63,046 nt of DNA. Origin: Prevotella sp. GTDB lineage: Bacteria; Bacteroidota; Bacteroidia; Bacteroidales; Bacteroidaceae. The stretch lies in assembly GCA_017458125.1 (NCBI GenBank), contig JAFTGB010000023.1:1-63046 (forward strand). The letters run 5' to 3'. Both the position numbers and the translations under genes were made by a program. Positions 58,486-63,046 of the stretch are shown piece after piece. A model generated the notes under the pieces. That model saw only the letters and a program-made list of their open reading frames with translations, was not told the origin of the DNA and ran no database searches. Position 1 is the stretch's first letter; each line of letters starts with the position of its first letter.

Positions 58486-58795
58486 TGTTTCGATTAAACG
58501 CCTCGCCAAGCGTTATCGTAGCATATCTGACGATTACGAAGACTTTTTGGAATCGCTTGAGGAGAACCCTTTCCAAGGTGCTGAGCTCTGTCCCGGTATC
58601 CGCAAGATTCGTATGTCCATTGCGTCCAAGGGGCGAGGCAAGTCGGGTGGTGCCCGCGTCATCACGGCCAACGCCATTGTTGCCGAGCACGAAGGACGCA
58701 TAGCCCTCCTCACCATTTACGACAAGGAGGGTGCGTCCACCGTTAAGCTGAATGTCATCAAACAGATGGCGCGCGAACTTGGTTTCAACGTCTAA
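58451..58795 (+). CDS. Type II toxin, RelE/ParE superfamily
   Basis: Predicted toxin of 114 residues beginning MSYEISRHKDFDVSIKRLAK, the standard RelE/ParE first strand and helix. Further features are LCPGIRKIRMSIASKGRGKSGGARVI and IALLTIYDKEGASTV. The basic residues fit an mRNA-cutting RelE type, but a gyrase-targeting ParE cannot be excluded. It is coupled to the antitoxin by a 35-bp overlap. Its stop is 8 bp from the stop of the convergent caspase gene, so the pair sits tightly between CHASE2 and the caspase cassette. Confidence 0.85.
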   Translation: MSYEISRHKDFDVSIKRLAKRYRSISDDYEDFLESLEENPFQGAELCPGIRKIRMSIASKGRGKSGGARVITANAIVAEHEGRIALLTIYDKEGASTVKLNVIKQMARELGFNV

Positions 58796-58803
58796 CATTC
58801 CTT

Positions 58804-60606
58804 TTATCTCAACTTCAAGTTTCGCCAACTATTAGTCAATGTCTGAGAGGGTATGACGGTAGGCGTTTGGATCTTGTTGTTGATGACCACAGACTGCTGT
58901 TGCACTTGTTTTGTAACATAGTCCATTAGAGTTCCCATTTCAATATCACCGCCTGTGGTTTGCAATTTTTTTAATAGATAGTATGTAAATAATCCATGTT
59001 TTTGCTCTTCTATTGGATATGCTGTTTCAGAACCTTGGCATGCAGACAAAACAATCATTTTTCCTTTTGGCTGAATTTCTTTCGGTTTTATTGAAATTCC
59101 TCTCGATTCAACAAGCATTCCACCTTTTCTTTTGGCTCCGCTAAAACAAGCATCTAAAAGCACCACCGATTCTGATGGTAATTTTCCCAACTCTTCATAA
59201 ACATCTGTTAAATCTAAACCCGTACTAGTATTTTTGGCATATCCATCCACAGGTAATAGGTATGACGTGGACAAATTTTCAGCAGGGACACCGTGACCGG
59301 AATAATACAAAATAATTTTCTTAGCATTTTGAGTTGAAGCATTTGTAATTAGCCAATCTAATTCTCTTTTCATTTTATTTAATCCAGCATCTATAACGAC
59401 ATGAATATTATTTTCCGGAATACCCAATGTCTGATTGATATACTTAGCGACAACAACTCCGTCATTTTCTGCATATGGCACATATTGCTCATAGTCGTAA
59501 TTTTCATTTGCAATAATCAAAGCATATATATTGCTGTTTTTCTTCCCTGTTTGTGGAATATCAACATCTACGTCAGAGTCAACAGCTAATTTAGCCACAA
59601 CTTTCTCTTCCCATTCTTCATAAGTAGAATAATTAGCGGCATCTATAACCCCTTCATTGTAAAACATTTTTAATGGACCTGCATTTGAATTATCAATTAC
59701 AACATTCCCATCTTTGTCTTTCGAAACTATGTTGTCTTTCCAATTCCCCAAATCTATGATATGATTGTCTTCGCGTGATTTATAATACCATTTTAACGAT
59801 AAACGCAAATGTCTTTCATCCAAAGTCTTTCGATACAACTTTTCGTACACTTCCCCAAGCCTATCTTGAGCACTCCAATTTCCTTGGTCTGCGGCTTTTT
59901 GATACCATTTTGCTGCTTCACCCATATCTCGTTCCACAATAATTCCATCTTCAAAATACTTCCCTATATGATACTGAGCTCTATCAAACCCATTCTCTGC
60001 TGAAATTCTAAATAAACCATATGCCCTTTTAGAATCATTCTTATAGAATTTTGAAGCTAATAGGAAGGGGGCTTGCTGCATCTCAACTCCCTCTTTTACG
60101 GACTGCTCCAATACTTTTTTCATTGAAGCACTATCTTTCTCACTTTCATATATAATAAACAAATTTATTACAGAATATTTGGAACCTGTTTGATGATTTT
60201 CATTATTTATAGACATTATATAGTATTTCTTTGCATAGTCGTCATTTTGCATAAGTCCCTTTTTTGAACCATATCTATAATCGTACATTCTTCCAACATT
60301 AAATTGTGCATTTGCGAATCCATTCTCTGCTGCTTTAATGTACCAATTTAGGCCTTTTTCATTTTCATTCATACTTTCATAAAACAGGCCAAGATAATTC
60401 TGTGATATCGCATCACCTCTCTCTGCATAAGGTTTAACCAAAGCTATCCCTTCATTGTACTTCTCATTTTCAATCAGTTCGTTAGCTTTATCATAAACGA
60501 TTTCTATATCATTTCTACTAGAATTAATTACTTGCATTGTTTTCTCTTGGGCAAAAACCACTATTGTAAACAACAAACAACTAAACAAACAAAGAATTTT
60601 TTTCAT
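58804..60606 (-). CDS. Exported Sel1-repeat caspase-like (C14) protease, copy B
   Basis: Predicted exported protein of 600 residues with signal peptide MKKILCLFSCLLFTIVVFAQ. The N-terminal half has Sel1/TPR-type repeats (for example AENGFANAQFNVGRMYDY and AADQGNWSAQDRLGEVYEK). The C-terminal half is a caspase-fold protease: catalytic His in LYYSGHGVPAENL (about 438) and catalytic Cys in LLDACFSGAKRKG (about 485), with SACQGSETAYP. The Sel1 part probably binds partners or substrates in the periplasm. It lies 65 bp after an L,D-transpeptidase gene. Its composition is AT-rich. A paralogue is at 61158-62891. Bacterial caspase-like proteases are often tied to cell death or defence, but that is inference here. 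Confidence 0.88.
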   Translation of the reverse strand: MKKILCLFSCLLFTIVVFAQEKTMQVINSSRNDIEIVYDKANELIENEKYNEGIALVKPYAERGDAISQNYLGLFYESMNENEKGLNWYIKAAENGFANAQFNVGRMYDYRYGSKKGLMQNDDYAKKYYIMSINNENHQTGSKYSVINLFIIYESEKDSASMKKVLEQSVKEGVEMQQAPFLLASKFYKNDSKRAYGLFRISAENGFDRAQYHIGKYFEDGIIVERDMGEAAKWYQKAADQGNWSAQDRLGEVYEKLYRKTLDERHLRLSLKWYYKSREDNHIIDLGNWKDNIVSKDKDGNVVIDNSNAGPLKMFYNEGVIDAANYSTYEEWEEKVVAKLAVDSDVDVDIPQTGKKNSNIYALIIANENYDYEQYVPYAENDGVVVAKYINQTLGIPENNIHVVIDAGLNKMKRELDWLITNASTQNAKKIILYYSGHGVPAENLSTSYLLPVDGYAKNTSTGLDLTDVYEELGKLPSESVVLLDACFSGAKRKGGMLVESRGISIKPKEIQPKGKMIVLSACQGSETAYPIEEQKHGLFTYYLLKKLQTTGGDIEMGTLMDYVTKQVQQQSVVINNKIQTPTVIPSQTLTNSWRNLKLR

Positions 60607-60671
60607 ATTTTTTAATTATACTCTTTTATAAATACTAAACATCCTAAATAATTGTGTAATACGAAATTTCC

Positions 60672-61151
60672 TTAACCAGAAGGCTCTGATAGAATTTCAC
60701 ACATATCACCCTTTTTTACATATTTTACTACAGTTACAATATCATCATTCGTTAGCCTAATGCACCCCTGGCTACTTCGCGTCCCTATTGTTTCTGGGTA
60801 ACACGTACCATGAATTCCTATACTATTTGTGACAGGAGTTTTAAGTCTAATAAAATATGGCCCATAAGCACCTTTGACGGCCCCTTTCCCATCATGAAAA
60901 TCATGTGTCCATTTATCAGAATGTTGAATTTGTACTATTTTGAACACGCCTTCTGGTGTTTTACAATCACCCTTTTTCTTTTTATTCCCGTAGTTTTTCC
61001 CTATTGCGACACTGGCAGTATACAAAGTGTCGTTAGTAGGACTTACCACATATAATTTAAAGGTTTTTTTTACAACAACAATACGATTTTGACATATGCC
61101 TATTAATACAGACAATAATAGCAAGCTTATAATTAATAATCTTTTTTGCAT
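60672..61151 (-). CDS. Exported L,D-transpeptidase (YkuD-like)
   Basis: Predicted exported peptidoglycan L,D-transpeptidase of 159 residues that makes 3-3 cross-links or attaches proteins to the cell wall. Signal peptide is MQKRLLIISLLLLSVLIGIC. The domain runs from VVVKKTFKLYVVS to the active-site motif IGIHGTCYPETIGTRSSQGC (His at about 113, Cys at about 129, followed by IRL). It starts 6 bp after the upstream caspase gene and is followed by the second caspase at 65 bp, so the three are probably one transcript. The combination suggests cell-wall-linked action, unlike cytosolic bacterial caspase systems. Confidence 0.9.
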   Translation of the reverse strand: MQKRLLIISLLLLSVLIGICQNRIVVVKKTFKLYVVSPTNDTLYTASVAIGKNYGNKKKKGDCKTPEGVFKIVQIQHSDKWTHDFHDGKGAVKGAYGPYFIRLKTPVTNSIGIHGTCYPETIGTRSSQGCIRLTNDDIVTVVKYVKKGDMCEILSEPSG

Positions 61152-61157
61152 AATCTT

Positions 61158-62891
61158 TTATTTAAATTTGAGAGATTGCCAGTCATTGATTATTGTGGGT
61201 GAGACTCTTACAGTGGGGTGTTGACTCTTCCCATTTATAGCAATCGATTGTGATTGTATTTTAGTATTTAAATAGTCTTCAAGTTCTCCTAACGTACAAT
61301 CACCTTGACTTTCCTGAATTTTTTTCAGCAAATAATAAGTAAAGAGGCCGTGTTGTTGGTCAGAATACTGAAGAGCCGTTTCGTCACCTTTACAAGCCGA
61401 CATTACGACAACTTTCCCCGAGAGGGGTTGCTCCTTTGGCTTAATAGCAACACCGCGAGAAGATACCATCATATTGCCATCACGCTGCGCCCCACTGAAG
61501 CATGCGTCTAAAAGAATTATAGATGGTACTTTAGAATTTCCGAGTTGCTTATATAGATTCCCGATATCTAATCCCGTAGAAGTATTCCGCGCGTATCCGT
61601 CAATAGGTAAGAGATAAGCCGTTGAAAGATTATCTGCTGGTATGCCATGACCAGCATAATAAAATATAATTTTGGATTCCGCATTAAGTGAACTTTTTTG
61701 TACTAACATATCTATTTCATACTTCATCTTGTTTAGCGAGCAATCAGTAACATAAGTTACATTGCTTTTTGGAATACCTAATGCAGATGTGCAATATTTT
61801 GCAAATATTCTTCCATCATTTTCTGCATAAAGTACTGGACTTTCCAATTCATAATGCTCATTTGCAATTATTAGAACCCATACATTGGAATTTATCTTTT
61901 CGGTCTTAGGAATATTATAATCAACGTCAGAATCGTAACTAAATGCTTTTATAAGAAATGAACGCCAAGCTTGAAAGGTCGGATATTCTTCTGCATGGTA
62001 CACTTTCTCATTATATAATTCTTGTAAGTAATCATCTGTAAATATGTCATCTGCTCTTGCACACCATTTCAGTGTTAATCTTAAATATTTATCTGTATTG
62101 TATTTCCGATACATTTCTTCATACATGTGCCCCAAATATCTACGAGCACGCGTTTTAATACTACCCCATCCGTCATCATAGTCTTCTTCGCTTTCTGAAA
62201 CCAAAGTTAACAATCTAATAGCTTCCTCCTCGTCTTTGTCAAGTTTCCCGGCCTTACCCTTCATGTATTCACGTCCTAACCAAAACATTGGATACAATAC
62301 TTTTTTCTCAGCCAATTTTCTATGAATTTTTAAAGCTTCTCTATAATTATTGTTCTTATCTTCATCTTCCAAAAGTAGCTGGCAAAGATATATATGAACC
62401 AGATATTCTTCATCTTGATCCATATACTTTTTCAAAAATTCTATAGCTTCTTCTTTCTTGTTTTCTACCTTACGAAGAAGTATGGCGTAGTTCACAACAC
62501 TCCAATACTTGTCCTTTTCATTGCTTGATGATATTGCCTTCAAATAGTATTTTTTTGACAATTCTATGTTTTTTTCTACATTCCATTGTTTTCTTAAAGG
62601 ATCGAGCATAAGGGCTAAGTTAAAGAAAGATGGTACGTAGTTGTTTTCTGCAGCTTCCTTTAACCAAAAAATGCTGTTTTGCGTATCTCCCAATTTATCA
62701 TAACATTCCGCAAGAATAAATTGGTATTTGGCATTCCCTCCTTTTGCTTCATCACGCAACAAATCTATTACTGACTGTATTTGCCCTTTCTCCAAAAGCT
62801 CTATTGCTTTGTCATATTTAGTTTGAGCGCATGCTATACTACACGACAAAATACATAACAGGAAACATATTATTAACTTTAATTTTTTCAT
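61158..62891 (-). CDS. Exported Sel1-like caspase (C14) protease, copy A
   Basis: Predicted exported protein of 577 residues with signal peptide MKKLKLIICFLLCILSCSIACA. Repeats of Sel1/TPR type fill the first 300 residues (AECYDKLGDTQNSIFWLKEAAENN). The caspase-like domain follows with FYYAGHGIPADNL (His at about 414) and LLDACFSGAQRDG (Cys at about 462) and SACKGDETALQ. It is similar throughout to copy B, but the repeats differ more than the protease domain. It is the first gene of the cassette, only 26 bp downstream of a transposase remnant, and no TAnnTTTG promoter is visible in that gap. AT-rich. Confidence 0.88.
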   Translation of the reverse strand: MKKLKLIICFLLCILSCSIACAQTKYDKAIELLEKGQIQSVIDLLRDEAKGGNAKYQFILAECYDKLGDTQNSIFWLKEAAENNYVPSFFNLALMLDPLRKQWNVEKNIELSKKYYLKAISSSNEKDKYWSVVNYAILLRKVENKKEEAIEFLKKYMDQDEEYLVHIYLCQLLLEDEDKNNNYREALKIHRKLAEKKVLYPMFWLGREYMKGKAGKLDKDEEEAIRLLTLVSESEEDYDDGWGSIKTRARRYLGHMYEEMYRKYNTDKYLRLTLKWCARADDIFTDDYLQELYNEKVYHAEEYPTFQAWRSFLIKAFSYDSDVDYNIPKTEKINSNVWVLIIANEHYELESPVLYAENDGRIFAKYCTSALGIPKSNVTYVTDCSLNKMKYEIDMLVQKSSLNAESKIIFYYAGHGIPADNLSTAYLLPIDGYARNTSTGLDIGNLYKQLGNSKVPSIILLDACFSGAQRDGNMMVSSRGVAIKPKEQPLSGKVVVMSACKGDETALQYSDQQHGLFTYYLLKKIQESQGDCTLGELEDYLNTKIQSQSIAINGKSQHPTVRVSPTIINDWQSLKFK

Positions 62892-62917
62892 TGCCTCTAT
62901 GATTTAATTATGGTTCT

Positions 62918-63046
62918 TCATAGGAATGGCGTGATACCGGCATCGTGCAGGGCCAGCAGACGAAGTTTGAAGTAGCGGTCGTCTGTGAAGCCCAAGCCTC
63001 ACGCTTCATCACCTTGATCTTGTTTCGAAAAATGACATGGAAAAGC
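62918..63046 (-). pseudogene. 3' remnant of a transposase, frameshifted (partial)
   Basis: On the minus strand the end reads NKIKVMKREAW, then after a single-base shift F-TDDRYFKLRLLALHDAG and a stop at 62918-62920. This pattern resembles the C-terminus of ISL3-type transposases (KIK-x-KR-x-(G)-F...YFKLRLL). One G seems missing from the Trp-Gly codons. The gene runs off the window edge, so its start is not seen. It is a broken copy next to the caspase cassette. Confidence 0.5.

Overview
The window looks like chromosome from a Bacteroidales gut or rumen bacterium, most likely Prevotella sensu lato. The evidence is a SusC/SusD polysaccharide utilisation locus (PUL) with a hybrid two-component regulator, repeated -7 boxes of the Bacteroidetes type TAnnTTTG, lipoproteins and secreted proteins with type IX-like C-terminal tails, and DUF4468, BACON and VirE/HU families. 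No rRNA, tRNA or CRISPR array was seen.

Region 1 (217-21874, all minus strand) is a xylan-type PUL. In transcription order it holds a hybrid sensor/AraC regulator, a GH67 alpha-glucuronidase, a GH35-like enzyme, then (from a new promoter) SusC, SusD, a surface glycan-binding lipoprotein and a GH10 xylanase split by carbohydrate-binding modules, then (from another promoter) GH97 and GH2. Together they fit capture, cutting, import and debranching of glucuronoxylan, possibly with galactose side chains. A shared 19-20 bp motif upstream of the SusC and GH97 promoters is the best candidate operator.

Region 2 (21960-26637, plus strand) is core metabolism: a HlyIII/PAQR membrane protein, a CoA-transferase, a DUF4468 protein and cysteinyl-tRNA synthetase. 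Region 3 (26680-34834) is accessory. It holds an unknown protein, an M15 peptidase, a tiny zinc-finger protein and a VirE-type ATPase carrying an in-frame 21-bp repeat. After these come two near-identical 25-bp palindromes around three 33-bp tandem repeats, an AT-rich M6 peptidase and BACON lipoprotein pair behind a structured RNA leader, and an HU-like protein.

Region 4 (34836-47647) is a pectin-degradation and secreted-protease cluster: a small acidic peptide, a 1990-residue pectate lyase/pectin methylesterase fusion, a C1 peptidase, a second M6 peptidase, a second PL1 lyase and a small secreted protein. Region 5 (47778-55269) has a U32 protein, GH3, an unknown protein, two tandem histidine phosphatases and SufE.

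Region 6 (55389-63046) is the most unusual. It has a CHASE2 membrane protein coupled to a periplasmic transglutaminase-like protein, a YefM/RelE-type toxin-antitoxin pair, and an AT-rich cassette of two exported Sel1-caspase proteases flanking an L,D-transpeptidase. The cassette is bounded at the window edge by a frameshifted transposase remnant. This cassette and the repeat-rich VirE region are the best candidates for undescribed biology.
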